Positions 1 through 8,672 are shown, numbered from the stretch's first letter. The stretch is 64,000 bases of DNA from Dyella_A sp035685805 (GCF_035685805.1 NZ_DASSAB010000043.1:1-64000); one strand, 5' to 3'. The notes: a model not told the origin generated them from the sequence alone. Numbers and translations are program-made.

Positions 1-1272
1 CGAGCTGCCTTCAGTGAGGTAGGGCGTGTCGATCTGCGCCAGGTTGCCGAGACACACGATCTTGGTGCCCGGGCCGGCGCGGGTGATCAGCGTCTTCATC
101 TGCTTGGGCGTGAGGTTCTGCGCCTCGTCGATGATCAGGTAGCGCGAGAGGAACGTGCGGCCGCGCATGAAGTTGAGCGAACGGATCTTGATGCGCGAGG
201 CGAGCAGGTCGTTGGTGGCCTGGCGGCCCCAGCTGCCGCCGTCCTCGGGGTTGGTGAGCACCTCGAGGTTGTCGGTCAGCGCACCCATCCACGGCGTCAT
301 TTTTTCCTCTTCGGTGCCGGGCAGGAAGCCGATGTCCTCGCCCACCGAGACGGTGGCGCGGGTCATGATGATCTCGCGGTAGCGCTGCTGGTCCATCACC
401 TGGGCGAGCCCCGCCGCCAGCGCCAGCAGGGTCTTGCCGGTGCCGGCGGTGCCCAGCAGGGTGACGAAGTCGACGTCCGGGTCCATCAGCACGTTCAGCG
501 CGAAGTTCTGCTCGCGGTTGCGCGCGGCGATGCCCCACACGCTGTGGTTGGGGTGGCTGTGATCGTCCAGCAGCACCAGCGTGGCCTGCTCCTCGTCCAC
601 CGACATCACGCGCAGCTCGACGCTGCTCTCCCCGGGCAGGAACAGACACTGGTTGGCATACCAGTCTTCGCCCTCCTTGGCCCGGTCCACGCGGTAGAAG
701 GTGCGGCCCCGCTCGCTCCATGATTCCACCTCCGGGTGACGATCCCAGAAGTCTTCGCTCAGTTCGGTGGCGCCGGTATAGAGCAGGGCGAAGTCATCCA
801 GCGCCTTGTCGTTCTCGTAATCCTCTGCGTCGATGCCGTAGATGCTGGCCTTGATCCGAAGATTGATGTCCTTGCTGACCAGGATCACCGCGCGATCGGG
901 CTGCTGTTCGCGCAGGTCGATCACGGCGGCGAGGATCAGGTTGTCGGCCTTGCCGTGATTGCTGGTCGCCCGCTGCTGGAAGTACAGCCGTCCGGTCTGT
1001 TCGGCTCGCTTGAGCTTGACGCCTTGCGGATTCTCCAGCGACAGCCCGTCCTTGATCCCGTGACCGTTGCCACGCACGATCAGCTCGTTGAGGAAACGAC
1101 TTACCTGGCGCCCGTTGCGGGAGACCTCGGAAGCACCCTTCTTCTTTTCGTCCAGCTCTTCGAGCACCGTCATCGGGATGAAGACGTCGTGCTCCTCGAA
1201 GCGGAACAGCGACGTCGGGTCGTGCAGCAGCACGTTGGTATCGAGCACGTAGATGCGCTTGCTTCCGGTCAT
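1..1272 (-). CDS. PIN-PhoH family ATPase (3' end cut by window edge)
   Basis: The gene starts at an ATG at 1272 and runs off the left edge; 424 codons are visible, and the family is usually about 460 residues. An N-terminal PIN-type nuclease fold begins with the acidic motif VLDTNVLLHD and continues to about residue 140. The C-terminal PhoH ATPase has a Walker A motif (GTAGTGKTLLA) and a Walker B motif (LIIDEAQN). Proteins of this PIN-PhoH architecture are thought to act as RNA helicase/nucleases, but the substrate here cannot be read from sequence. It lies downstream of bcp on the same strand, 129 bases away, with no clear ribosome-binding site. The fusion is intact as far as visible. Confidence 0.9.
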   Translation of the reverse strand, partial: MTGSKRIYVLDTNVLLHDPTSLFRFEEHDVFIPMTVLEELDEKKKGASEVSRNGRQVSRFLNELIVRGNGHGIKDGLSLENPQGVKLKRAEQTGRLYFQQRATSNHGKADNLILAAVIDLREQQPDRAVILVSKDINLRIKASIYGIDAEDYENDKALDDFALLYTGATELSEDFWDRHPEVESWSERGRTFYRVDRAKEGEDWYANQCLFLPGESSVELRVMSVDEEQATLVLLDDHSHPNHSVWGIAARNREQNFALNVLMDPDVDFVTLLGTAGTGKTLLALAAGLAQVMDQQRYREIIMTRATVSVGEDIGFLPGTEEEKMTPWMGALTDNLEVLTNPEDGGSWGRQATNDLLASRIKIRSLNFMRGRTFLSRYLIIDEAQNLTPKQMKTLITRAGPGTKIVCLGNLAQIDTPYLTEGSS

Positions 1273-1401
1273 GCGGAAGAAACCTCGCTGGGCGGGATGG
1301 ATTGAGGAGACAGCACGGTTGTCGCAAGTTGCCGCGGAGCAAGGCCGCGGTGAAAAGACCGGCCGTGCGGGTGCTGTCGCCGCGCGGCCGGCAGGCGGGA
1401 A

Positions 1402-1863
1402 TCAAGCCTCGGCAAGGGCATCCAGAACCGCCTGCGCGTGACCGGGGACCTTCACGCCGCGCCATGCCGCGGCCAGGCGGCCCTGTGGATCGATCAGGAA
1501 GGTGCTGCGCACGATACCCATGTGCTTCTTGCCGTAGAGCACCTTTTCGTGGATCACGTCGAATGCTTTGCACCAGGTTTCGTCGGCGTCCGACACCAGC
1601 GGAAAGGGCAGGCCCTGCTTGCTGGTGAAGTTGGCATGCGATCGGGTCGAATCGCGTGACACGCCGATGACTTCGGCGTTGCGTTCGCGGAACGCGGGGT
1701 AGAGGTCGCGGAACTGCTGCGCTTCGGTGGTGCACCCCGGGGTACTGTCCTTAGGATAGAAATAGACCACCACCCACTGGCCTTTGTAGGCCGAAAGTTT
1801 CAGCTCGGCGTCGTCGCCGGTGCGCCCCTTCAGGGCGGGAATCTTCTTGCCGATCTCAGGCAT
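1402..1863 (-). CDS. bcp: Peroxiredoxin of the BCP/PrxQ type
   Basis: A 153-residue thiol peroxidase that reduces hydrogen and alkyl peroxides in the cytoplasm. The start at 1863 is chosen because the protein then begins MPEIGKKIPALKG like the family, with a GGAG ribosome-binding site just upstream; a longer frame to 1938 adds 25 unsupported residues. The peroxidatic cysteine sits in DSTPGCTTEAQQF. The position five residues later, cysteine in E. coli-type BCP, is glutamine here. A second cysteine in ETWCKAF may be the resolving residue, as in PrxQ proteins that form a disulfide with a distant helix. It is followed on the same strand by the PIN-PhoH gene. Confidence 0.93.
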   Translation of the reverse strand: MPEIGKKIPALKGRTGDDAELKLSAYKGQWVVVYFYPKDSTPGCTTEAQQFRDLYPAFRERNAEVIGVSRDSTRSHANFTSKQGLPFPLVSDADETWCKAFDVIHEKVLYGKKHMGIVRSTFLIDPQGRLAAAWRGVKVPGHAQAVLDALAEA

Positions 1864-2105
1864 GGGGTCTCCTGCGGCAGCCCGCAGGCGCCGCATGATC
1901 GAGTGAGGGAGGGCGTGCTGCCGCGGCGCGCGCGGCATGGGGTCGTGGGGTGGGGCGGGCGGTCCGGGCGACGCCGCGGCAGCGGCGGTGGTTACACGAA
2001 AGGTGCCCTGACTGCATGGCCGGCCTCATTGACGTCCCGGCCCAGAGACTAGCGCGTCTGGCGGCGAATGAAAGCCCTTGTCAGGACCTCTGCCCCGCGC
2101 GATCC

Positions 2106-2663
2106 TCAGAACTTCACCGGATCCATGATGGCATCGAGATTGAGGCTGTCGCAGAGCTCCAGGAAATCGTCGCGCAAGGTGGCGATATGGCTCTCCGAGG
2201 GGATGCCGATGGTGATCTGGGCCTGGAACATCTGCGCACCGGTCTGCATTGCCTGATAACGCATCGAGTTGAGCTGCTCCACCCGGATGCCGTTGCGCTG
2301 GAAGAACTCGATGATCTTCACCAGGATGCCGGGCCGGTCCGCGCTCACTACTTCCACCAGGTAAGGCAGCAGGTGCGAGTCCGGCTCCCGGGGCTGGGTG
2401 CGGTAGTGCACCAGGTGCATGTCCTCGTCGCGCGCGAGCTTGGCCAGTGCGGTCTCGAGCTTGGCCAGCGCGTCCCACGCGCCACTGGCCAGCAGCACCA
2501 GCGAGCTGTCCTTGCCCACCGTGGACACGCGCGCGTCGGCCAGGTTGCAGCCCGCGTCGGCGATCCGCTTGGCCAGCGTCAGCAAGGGGCTGCTGCCGGC
2601 CGGGGTGAGGGTCTGGATCAGCAGCTGGTGGTCGCTGCCGGCACGCGGCGCAGTACGGTTCAA
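2106..2663 (-). CDS. gcvR: Glycine cleavage system regulator GcvR (two ACT domains)
   Basis: A 185-residue cytoplasmic protein with two tandem ACT folds, about residues 12-85 and 100-180. The second begins YLVEVVSADRPGILVKI, a standard ACT ligand-binding start. GcvR proteins antagonise GcvA and so repress the glycine cleavage genes, with glycine as the likely effector; neither gcvA nor gcvTHP is in the window. The start codon is TTG at 2663 because the ACT fold begins soon after and no upstream ATG is in frame. It is divergent from dapA across about 124 bases, an arrangement common in gammaproteobacteria. Role is from family knowledge. Confidence 0.85.
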   Translation of the reverse strand: MNRTAPRAGSDHQLLIQTLTPAGSSPLLTLAKRIADAGCNLADARVSTVGKDSSLVLLASGAWDALAKLETALAKLARDEDMHLVHYRTQPREPDSHLLPYLVEVVSADRPGILVKIIEFFQRNGIRVEQLNSMRYQAMQTGAQMFQAQITIGIPSESHIATLRDDFLELCDSLNLDAIMDPVKF

Positions 2664-2727
2664 AAGGGTCTGCCTGTAGGGTCACGCGCGTGGCGCGAAC
2701 GCGTCCGCCGCAAGCGTTTGAGCTTAC

Positions 2728-2757
2728 TTGCCCGCCGCGCGAGGCCGCAAGTAACAT
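2728..2757 (+). promoter_or_regulatory. Candidate sigma-70 promoter for dapA
   Basis: TTGCCC and TAACAT hexamers are 18 bases apart and end 30 bases upstream of the TTG start of dapA. The match is moderate and was found by eye only. Confidence 0.35.
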
Positions 2758-2787
2758 GCTCGACTGGATTTTGCCGGAAGCGCTGCC

Positions 2788-3681
2788 TTGGACATCCGTG
2801 GAAGCATCTGTGCGCTGGCGACGCCGTTCACGCCCGACGGCGCGCTCGACCTCGATGCATTCGCCCGCCTGCTCGACTACCAGCTCGGCGCGGGCACGCA
2901 GGCGCTCGTCGTGGCTGGGTCCACCGGCGAGGCACACATGCTCGAACAGCACGAGTACGAGCAACTGCTGGCGTTCGCGGTACGCCACGTCGCGGGACGG
3001 GTGCCGGTGATTGCCGGTACCGGCGAAGCGGGCACCGCCAAGACGGTCGCCCTTACCCGCCGCGCCGCCGAACTCGGTGCGGACGCCGCACTGGTGGTCA
3101 CGCCCTATTACGTCAGGCCGACCCAGCCGGGCCTGGCACGCCATTTCGCCGAGGTGGCCGAGAGCGGTGGTCTGCCGGTGATCCTCTACAACGTGCCGGG
3201 CCGCACCGGATGCGACCTGCTGCCCGAGACGGTCGCCGCGTTGCGCGACTATCCGCGCATCATCGGCATCAAGGAGGCGCGCAGCGACGATGCCCGCATT
3301 GCGGCGCTGGCGGAACTTGCGCGCCCCGATTTCGTCTACCTCTCCGGCGACGACGGCACCGCCGCGCAAGCCATGCTCGCCGGTGCGGCCGGTACCATTT
3401 CGGTGGTTGCGAACCTGGTGCCCCGGGCGTTCCGCGAACTGTGCGATGCTGCGGTGTCCGGCGATGCGGCTTCGGCGGCGCAGCTGAACCGTGCGCTGGC
3501 GCCGCTGGTGGATGCACTCAACGGCGCGCCCAATCCGATCGCCGTGAAGGCAGGCCTACCCCTGTTGGGACTGGGCTGCGCCACACCCCGCTTGCCGCTG
3601 CTCGAGCTGGAGGAGGGCGCGGTGCGCCAGCAGATCCACCGGGCGCTGGAACGACTTGTTCCTTCGGCCGTCGCCGCCTGA
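2788..3681 (+). CDS. dapA: 4-hydroxy-tetrahydrodipicolinate synthase
   Basis: A 297-residue TIM-barrel enzyme condensing pyruvate with aspartate semialdehyde, the first committed step to diaminopimelate and lysine. Tyr134 in YNVPGRTG and the Schiff-base Lys162 in GIKEAR correspond to the E. coli catalytic pair. The substrate loop reads AGSTGEAHML, so the usual second threonine/serine (GTTGES) is altered to GSTGEA. The start is TTG at 2788; an ATG at 2756 is out of frame. Length is normal for the family. It is followed 36 bases later by the bamC-like lipoprotein gene, the classic dapA-bamC order. Confidence 0.95.
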   Translation: MDIRGSICALATPFTPDGALDLDAFARLLDYQLGAGTQALVVAGSTGEAHMLEQHEYEQLLAFAVRHVAGRVPVIAGTGEAGTAKTVALTRRAAELGADAALVVTPYYVRPTQPGLARHFAEVAESGGLPVILYNVPGRTGCDLLPETVAALRDYPRIIGIKEARSDDARIAALAELARPDFVYLSGDDGTAAQAMLAGAAGTISVVANLVPRAFRELCDAAVSGDAASAAQLNRALAPLVDALNGAPNPIAVKAGLPLLGLGCATPRLPLLELEEGAVRQQIHRALERLVPSAVAA

Positions 3682-3717
3682 TTCAGACGACATGAACCTC
3701 CCACGGAAAACTACTAC

Positions 3718-4302
3718 ATGAAGAAGTCCTCACTCGCTCTCGCCGTGCCAGCCCTGGTCCTCTCCGGCCTCATGCTCTCGGGCTGCGGCATGTTCCGCTC
3801 GCACAAGGCATGGGATTCGGCTAAGCAGGAGTCGCCGCTGGAAATTCCGCCGGGCCTGGACACGCCGTCTGCCAGCGAAGCGTTGGTGATCCCGCCGGCG
3901 GGAGCCAACCAGCCGACCGCCGACGGCACCACCGCGGCCACCATGGGCAACGCTGCGACGATCACCGACGGCTTCGTGCTTGCCGACGCGGTGGACGTGG
4001 CTTACCAGCGCGTCGGCAAGGCGCTGGAGCAGGGTCAGATCGGTCAGGTGGTGGCGCGCGATGATGCCGCGCACAGCTACACGGTGAGCGTGGTGGCCGG
4101 CGCGGCAGCTGCCAAGAAGCGCGGATTTTTCGGCCGCATGTTTGGAGGCAAGAAGGACACCGACACGCAGCGCGCCACGGCGCAACAGGTGGTCATCGCG
4201 ATCAGCCCGAGCGGTCAGAGCGGCAGCGAAGTGCGGGCGCAAGGCGCCGCCGGGGCGGTGGCCAAGACGGTCGATGCGCTTAAGAAGCAGCTGGGCGGCT
4301 GA
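3718..4302 (+). CDS. bamC: BamC/NlpB-like outer-membrane lipoprotein
   Basis: A 194-residue lipoprotein. The first 22 residues form a lipoprotein signal with lipobox LSGC and lipidated Cys23; the +2 residue is glycine, so sorting to the outer membrane is expected. The segment LEIPPGLDTP after the signal resembles the BamC N-terminal stretch that contacts BamD. The remainder looks like one helix-grip domain, not the two of E. coli BamC (about 344 residues), so it is a short form. Its place directly after dapA is the main support for the name. A strong terminator follows. Confidence 0.7.
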   Translation: MKKSSLALAVPALVLSGLMLSGCGMFRSHKAWDSAKQESPLEIPPGLDTPSASEALVIPPAGANQPTADGTTAATMGNAATITDGFVLADAVDVAYQRVGKALEQGQIGQVVARDDAAHSYTVSVVAGAAAAKKRGFFGRMFGGKKDTDTQRATAQQVVIAISPSGQSGSEVRAQGAAGAVAKTVDALKKQLGG

Positions 4303-4322
4303 TCGACGACTTCCGCGCCATG

Positions 4323-4353
4323 AAAAACGCCGCCCTCGGGGCGGCGTTTTTTT
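4323..4353. terminator. Rho-independent terminator, probably bidirectional, between bamC and fdxA
   Basis: An 8-base perfect stem (CGCCGCCC / GGGCGGCG) with a 3-base loop is flanked by five A on the left and seven T on the right. It can therefore end dapA-bamC from the left and fdxA from the right. Confidence 0.9.
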
Positions 4354-4378
4354 GCGTGCGACTGGAACGAGCGGAGTA

Positions 4379-4702
4379 TCAGCGCTCGAGCAGGTTGATC
4401 TTGTCCGGCTTGCCTTCCCATTCCTTGGCGTCGGCGGGTGCGTCCTTGCGCTCGGTGATCACCGGCCAGGATTTGGCCAGCTCCGCGTTCAACGCCACGA
4501 ACATCTCCTGACCGGCAGGCACGTCGTCTTCCGGGTAGATGGCGTTGATCGGGCACTCCGGTTCGCACAGGGTGCAGTCGATGCACTCGTCCGGATCGAT
4601 CGCGAGGAAATTGGGGCCTTCGTGAAAGGCATCGACAGGGCAGACTTCAACGCAATCGGTGTACTTGCACTTGATGCAGTTGTCGGTAACGACAAAGGTC
4701 AT
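4379..4702 (-). CDS. fdxA: 7-iron ferredoxin FdxA
   Basis: A 107-residue electron carrier with two iron-sulfur sites. Cys9, Cys12, Cys17 and Cys21 (C-x2-C-x4-C-x3-CP) form the cluster expected to bind 3Fe-4S. Cys40, Cys43, Cys46 and Cys50 (C-x2-C-x2-C-x3-CP) bind 4Fe-4S. The C-terminal tail of about 40 residues is typical of the Pseudomonas/Azotobacter FdxA group. It is a single gene on the minus strand, with tRNA-Glu 48 bases upstream in the same direction. The redox partner is not in the window. Confidence 0.95.
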   Translation of the reverse strand: MTFVVTDNCIKCKYTDCVEVCPVDAFHEGPNFLAIDPDECIDCTLCEPECPINAIYPEDDVPAGQEMFVALNAELAKSWPVITERKDAPADAKEWEGKPDKINLLER

Positions 4703-4750
4703 GCTGCCGAGGGCCTGTCGGTGTGTCCGGCGGCGTGGCCGGACTGAAAG

Positions 4751-4826
4751 TGGCGCTCCCTACGAGGTTCGAACTCGTGTTCCCGCCTTGAGAGGGCGGT
4801 GTCCTAGGCCACTAGACGAAGGGAGC
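4751..4826 (-). tRNA. tRNA-Glu (anticodon CTC)
   Basis: Read on the minus strand, the sequence folds as a cloverleaf with a 7-base acceptor stem (GCTCCCT / AGGGAGC), discriminator G and an encoded CCA at 4751-4753. The anticodon loop CTCTCAA gives anticodon CTC, reading GAG. The T-arm contains GTTCGAA. Length is 76 bases including CCA. Confidence 0.95.
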
Positions 4827-4846
4827 GTTCTGTTTCAGAGCGCGCT

Positions 4847-4874
4847 AGTATAGACCAATTGTTCCGCCCGGCAA
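4847..4874 (-). promoter_or_regulatory. Promoter of tRNA-Glu
   Basis: On the minus strand TTGCCG and TATACT are 16 bases apart, and the -10 ends 20 bases before the mature tRNA 5' end. The rest of 4875-5016 shows nothing recognisable. Confidence 0.6.
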
Positions 4875-5016
4875 TGCCTTTCCTGCAGTTGTGCGTACTT
4901 TTCTCTCGCCGACTGCCTCGCATTGCGTGGCATCCGCGGCGATGGTGCCGCATGTGCCCGCATGCGCCGTGGGTTAGGCTTCCGGAAATAAATCGACCGG
5001 CAGGGATTCTTACCGC

Positions 5017-6372
5017 TTGAACCTCCAGACAGGGACCGACGCCAAGCCCGCGCTGCGGATCATTCCGCGCGACCAGCACGTGATCTCCCGCAAGAACATC
5101 AGCAAGGCCGCGCTGCGCGTCCTCTATCGCCTCAACGAAGCCGGCTACGCGGCCTACCTGGTGGGCGGCGCCGTGCGTGACCTGCTGCTGGGAGGCCACC
5201 CGAAGGACTTCGACGTCGCCACCGACGCCACCCCCGACGACGTCAAGAAGCTGTTCCGCAACTGCCGGCTGATCGGACGCCGGTTTCGCCTGGCGCACGT
5301 GGTGTTCGGGCCGGAGATCATCGAGGTCGCCACCTTTCGTGGCACCGGCGAGGATGACGGCGAGGGCGATCGCCACATCGTCGACGGCCGCATCGTGCGC
5401 GACAACATCTGGGGCAGCATCGAAGAAGATGCTGTGCGACGCGACTTTCGCGTCAATGCGCTGTACTACGACATCAGCGACTTCTCGGTACGCGATTACG
5501 TCGGCGGCATGCAGGACGTGGAAGATCGCGTGCTGCGCCTGATCGGCGATCCGGTCACGCGTTATCGCGAAGATCCCGTGCGCATGCTGCGCGCGGCGCG
5601 GCTCGCCGCGAAGCTCGAGTTCCGCATCGATGCACCGGCGGCCGCGCCGTTCGAGACGCTCGGTCCGCTGCTGACCGAAGCGGCGCCCGCGCGCCTGTTC
5701 GACGAATCGCTGAAGATGTTCCTGGGCGGCCACGGCCTGAAAAGCTTCCGCATGCTCGAGCAGTGCGGACTGCTGAAGTTTCTCTATCCCTCCACCGCGC
5801 GTGCGCTGCAGCGGGGCGACCATGCGCTGCGCTCGCTGGTGGAGCAGGGCCTGGCCAACACGGATGCGCGCATCGCCGAGGGCAAATCGGTGACCCCGGC
5901 GTTCCTGTTCGCGGTGCTGCTGTGGGGCGAGGTGCGCGATTACGCACAGCAGTGGATGGCGCAGGGCATGGACGGTTCCGAGGCGTGGGCGCGTGCCGCC
6001 GCCCATGTGGTGGGCGAGCAGTGCCAGCGGGTAGCCATCCCCCGGCGCTTCACTTTCACCATGGAAGAGATCTGGTCGCTGCAGCCCCGGTTCGAGCAGA
6101 TCCAGCGCAAGCGGGTGTTCCGTCTGCTGGCGCAGCCACGCTTTCGTGCCGCGTTCGATTTCCTGCTGCTGCGGGCCGAAGAGTCGCCGGCCATCCGCGA
6201 ACTGGGCCAGTGGTGGGCGCACGCCCAGCAGCTGCCGCAGGACGTGCTGGCGGCAGCGCTGCCGGCCACGGGCGGTCACTCCGGCTATGACGGTCCGGTC
6301 GCGGCGGCTCCCGCCGCCCGGCCGCCGCGCAAGCGGCGGCGCAAGCCGCGCGGCAAGTCCGACTCGGCATGA
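5017..6372 (+). CDS. pcnB: Poly(A) polymerase I
   Basis: A 451-residue nucleotidyltransferase that adds A-tails to RNA 3' ends and promotes RNA decay. The catalytic core shows YLVGGAVRDLLLGGHPKDFD with the paired acidic residues FDVATD, followed by the RNA-binding region RREDPVRMLRAARLAAKL-like segment (as YREDPVRMLRAARLA). The basic tail (RPPRKRRRKPRGK) is typical of PcnB and binds RNA. The start is TTG at 5017, preceded by CAGGGA; no ATG or GTG exists upstream in frame before conserved sequence. A rare start codon also limits PcnB synthesis in E. coli, so this may be a conserved dose control. folK overlaps its stop by 4 bases. Confidence 0.95.
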   Translation: MNLQTGTDAKPALRIIPRDQHVISRKNISKAALRVLYRLNEAGYAAYLVGGAVRDLLLGGHPKDFDVATDATPDDVKKLFRNCRLIGRRFRLAHVVFGPEIIEVATFRGTGEDDGEGDRHIVDGRIVRDNIWGSIEEDAVRRDFRVNALYYDISDFSVRDYVGGMQDVEDRVLRLIGDPVTRYREDPVRMLRAARLAAKLEFRIDAPAAAPFETLGPLLTEAAPARLFDESLKMFLGGHGLKSFRMLEQCGLLKFLYPSTARALQRGDHALRSLVEQGLANTDARIAEGKSVTPAFLFAVLLWGEVRDYAQQWMAQGMDGSEAWARAAAHVVGEQCQRVAIPRRFTFTMEEIWSLQPRFEQIQRKRVFRLLAQPRFRAAFDFLLLRAEESPAIRELGQWWAHAQQLPQDVLAAALPATGGHSGYDGPVAAAPAARPPRKRRRKPRGKSDSA

Positions 6373-6866
6373 CGCCCGCGGTGACCACGGATGCGTTCGT
6401 GGCGCTGGGCAGCAACCTGGGCGATCCACGCCGGCAGGTGCTCGCGGCGATGGATGCCCTCGCTGCGCTGCCGCAGGTTCACGTCCGGAGCCGGTCGCGG
6501 CTCTATCGCAGCGCACCGTGGGGCATGCGGGAGCAGCCGGATTTCATCAACGCCGTGGTGGCCCTGCAGACCACCCTGGGTCCCCATGATCTGCTCGATG
6601 CGTTGCTCGACCTCGAGCGCGCCGCCGGCCGCACCCGTGACGGCGAGCGTTGGGGCCCCCGCACCCTCGACCTGGATCTCCTGCACATGGTGGGAGTCTC
6701 ACTAAGCACCCCGCGGCTGACGCTGCCGCACCCGCGGCTGGCTGAGCGCGCGTTCGTGCTGTTGCCGCTGGCGGAGGTCGCCCCTGCGCTGTCGATTCCG
6801 CACGTGGGCTCGATCAGCGCACTGGTGGCCCGGGTTGATTCCCCCGACTGCGTCGCGCTTGGCTGA
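6369..6866 (+). CDS. folK: 2-amino-4-hydroxy-6-hydroxymethyldihydropteridine pyrophosphokinase
   Basis: A 165-residue folate-pathway enzyme that transfers pyrophosphate from ATP to the pterin. It has the start signature VALGSNLGDP, the central LYRSAPWG and PDFINAVV, and the metal/ATP motif WGPRTLDLDLL with the paired aspartates. The ATG at 6369 overlaps the pcnB stop (ATGA), which implies translational coupling. panB follows after 88 bases. Length is normal. Confidence 0.95.
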   Translation: MTPAVTTDAFVALGSNLGDPRRQVLAAMDALAALPQVHVRSRSRLYRSAPWGMREQPDFINAVVALQTTLGPHDLLDALLDLERAAGRTRDGERWGPRTLDLDLLHMVGVSLSTPRLTLPHPRLAERAFVLLPLAEVAPALSIPHVGSISALVARVDSPDCVALG

Positions 6867-6954
6867 GGTGTTTGCTGCACCGCGGCGGCCAGGGTTTATG
6901 ATGGCCGGCCCGCCGGGCAGCTCCTTGCTGCCCCGCCAGATCAGGAGCCCGCCC

Positions 6955-7785
6955 TTGTACGTGCAAACTGCCAGCGCTCCCGACCGCAAGCCGGTCACCG
7001 TTCCGGGCCTCCGTGCGATGAAGGCCGCGGGGCAGCGCATCGTGATGCTGACTGCGTACGACGCCAGCTTCGCCTGGCAACTCGACAACGCCGGTGTCGA
7101 CGTCGCCCTGGTCGGCGACTCGCTCGGGATGGTGGTGCAGGGGCACGCTAGCACCTTGCCGGTGACGCTGGAGCACATGGTCTATCACACCGCTGCCGTG
7201 GCGCGCGGACTGCGCAGCACACTACTGGTGGCGGACCTGCCGTTCATGAGTGACCGCGACGTGCCGCATGCGCTGGAGGCGGGGGCACGGCTGGTCGGCG
7301 AGGCGGGCGCGGCCATGGTCAAGATCGAAGGGGCGGCGCCGCACGTGCTCGATGCAATCGAGGCACTTGCAGCGCGGGCGATCCCGGTCTGCGGCCATCT
7401 GGGGCTCACGCCGCAGTCGGTGCACAAGTTCGGCGGTTTCCGGATTCAGGGTCGCGAGCAGGAGGCCGCCGAGCGCGTACTGGCCGAGGCACGCGCGGTG
7501 GCCGCCGCCGGCGCAGACCTGCTGGTGCTCGAAGGCATGCCGGTGGCGCTGGCCGAGCGGATTACCCAGGCGGTGGCGATTCCCACCGTCGGCATCGGCG
7601 CGGGCCCGCACTGCGACGGCCAGGTACTGGTGCTGCACGATCTGCTGGGCGTGACGCCGGGCAAGCGGCCGAAGTTCAGCAAGGATTTCCTCCAGGGGCG
7701 CGACTCCGTCGCTGCGGCCATCACGGCGTTCGCCGAGGCCGTGCGCGGCGGCCAGTTCCCCGGTCCCGAACACAGCTTTCTCTGA
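6955..7785 (+). CDS. panB: 3-methyl-2-oxobutanoate hydroxymethyltransferase
   Basis: A 276-residue enzyme that makes ketopantoate from ketoisovalerate and methylene-tetrahydrofolate, the first step to pantothenate. Motifs are MLTAYDASFA, LVGDSLGMVVQGH, VKIEGA and IPTVGIGAGPHCDGQVLV. The TTG at 6955 is chosen as start because an AGGAG ribosome-binding site lies 7 bases before it and the protein then begins like its relatives; an in-frame ATG at 6901 would add 18 proline-rich residues. panC follows after 11 bases, so the two are co-transcribed. folK just upstream supplies the same folate cofactor family. Confidence 0.95.
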   Translation: MYVQTASAPDRKPVTVPGLRAMKAAGQRIVMLTAYDASFAWQLDNAGVDVALVGDSLGMVVQGHASTLPVTLEHMVYHTAAVARGLRSTLLVADLPFMSDRDVPHALEAGARLVGEAGAAMVKIEGAAPHVLDAIEALAARAIPVCGHLGLTPQSVHKFGGFRIQGREQEAAERVLAEARAVAAAGADLLVLEGMPVALAERITQAVAIPTVGIGAGPHCDGQVLVLHDLLGVTPGKRPKFSKDFLQGRDSVAAAITAFAEAVRGGQFPGPEHSFL

Positions 7786-7796
7786 GGTTCCATCGA

Positions 7797-8642
7797 ATGC
7801 AGACCGTGCAAGATGCCGGCGCGCTGCGCGCAGCCGTCAGGGGCTGGCGCGCCAGCGGCCAGACCGTGGGATTCGTGCCGACCATGGGCAATCTGCATGC
7901 CGGCCACCATGCGCTGATCCGGCTCGCCCGTGCGCGCGCCGATCGCGTGGTGGCGAGCGTGTTCGTCAATCCCACGCAGTTCGGCCCGCAAGAGGATTTC
8001 GAGCGTTATCCGCGCACCCTCGCGCAGGACCAGGCCGGTCTGGCCGAGCAGGAATGCGATCTGTTGTTTGCGCCGGACGTGGCGACGATCTACCCGTATG
8101 GCCCCACCCACACCGTAAGCCTGCGCGTGCCTCAGATCACCGAGGTGCTGGAAGGCGCGCACCGGCCGGGCCATTTCGATGGCGTTGCGACGGTGGTCTG
8201 CAAGTTGTTCAACCTGGTTCAGCCGGACATGGCGGTGTTCGGGCAGAAGGATTTCCAGCAGTTGAAGGTGATCGAGCGGCTGGTGCGCGACCTCTCGCTG
8301 CCGGTGAAGGTGATTGCCGCGCCCACGCAGCGCGCCGACGACGGCCTTGCCCTGAGCTCGCGTAACCAGTATCTGGAGCCGTCCGAGCGTGAGCTCGCGC
8401 CACGCATCTACGCCACGCTGCAACAGATGCGTCAGCTGGTGGACAAGGGTCACGCTATCGCGGTGGTGGAGCAGGCAGCGCATGCGCAGCTCGAGCGAGC
8501 CGGGTTCGTGCCCGATTACGTGGCGATCCGTCGTGCGGAGGACCTGACGGTTCCACGGGAGGCGGAGCGCAGCGGCCTGATCGGCCTGATCGCAGCGCGC
8601 CTGGGCAGTACCCGGCTGATCGACAACTTGCTGCTGGAATAA
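7797..8642 (+). CDS. panC: Pantothenate synthetase
   Basis: A 281-residue ATP-dependent ligase joining pantoate and beta-alanine. It carries the nucleotidyltransferase signature PTMGNLHAGHHALI (HIGH-like HAGH), VASVFVNPTQFGP, and FGQKDFQQLKVIERLVRDL. DGLALSSRNQYL is the KMSKS-like region. It sits between panB and panD in the usual order. Length and motifs are complete. Confidence 0.97.
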   Translation: MQTVQDAGALRAAVRGWRASGQTVGFVPTMGNLHAGHHALIRLARARADRVVASVFVNPTQFGPQEDFERYPRTLAQDQAGLAEQECDLLFAPDVATIYPYGPTHTVSLRVPQITEVLEGAHRPGHFDGVATVVCKLFNLVQPDMAVFGQKDFQQLKVIERLVRDLSLPVKVIAAPTQRADDGLALSSRNQYLEPSERELAPRIYATLQQMRQLVDKGHAIAVVEQAAHAQLERAGFVPDYVAIRRAEDLTVPREAERSGLIGLIAARLGSTRLIDNLLLE

Positions 8643-8672
8643 TCGTCCCCACCTGAGGTGCGGGCGCCGATG

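Noticed and set aside
1864..2105. Additional small gene between bcp and gcvR
   Set aside because: Open frames there lack ribosome-binding sites and recognisable protein features; the 242 bases hold only the bcp ribosome-binding site and nothing else clear.
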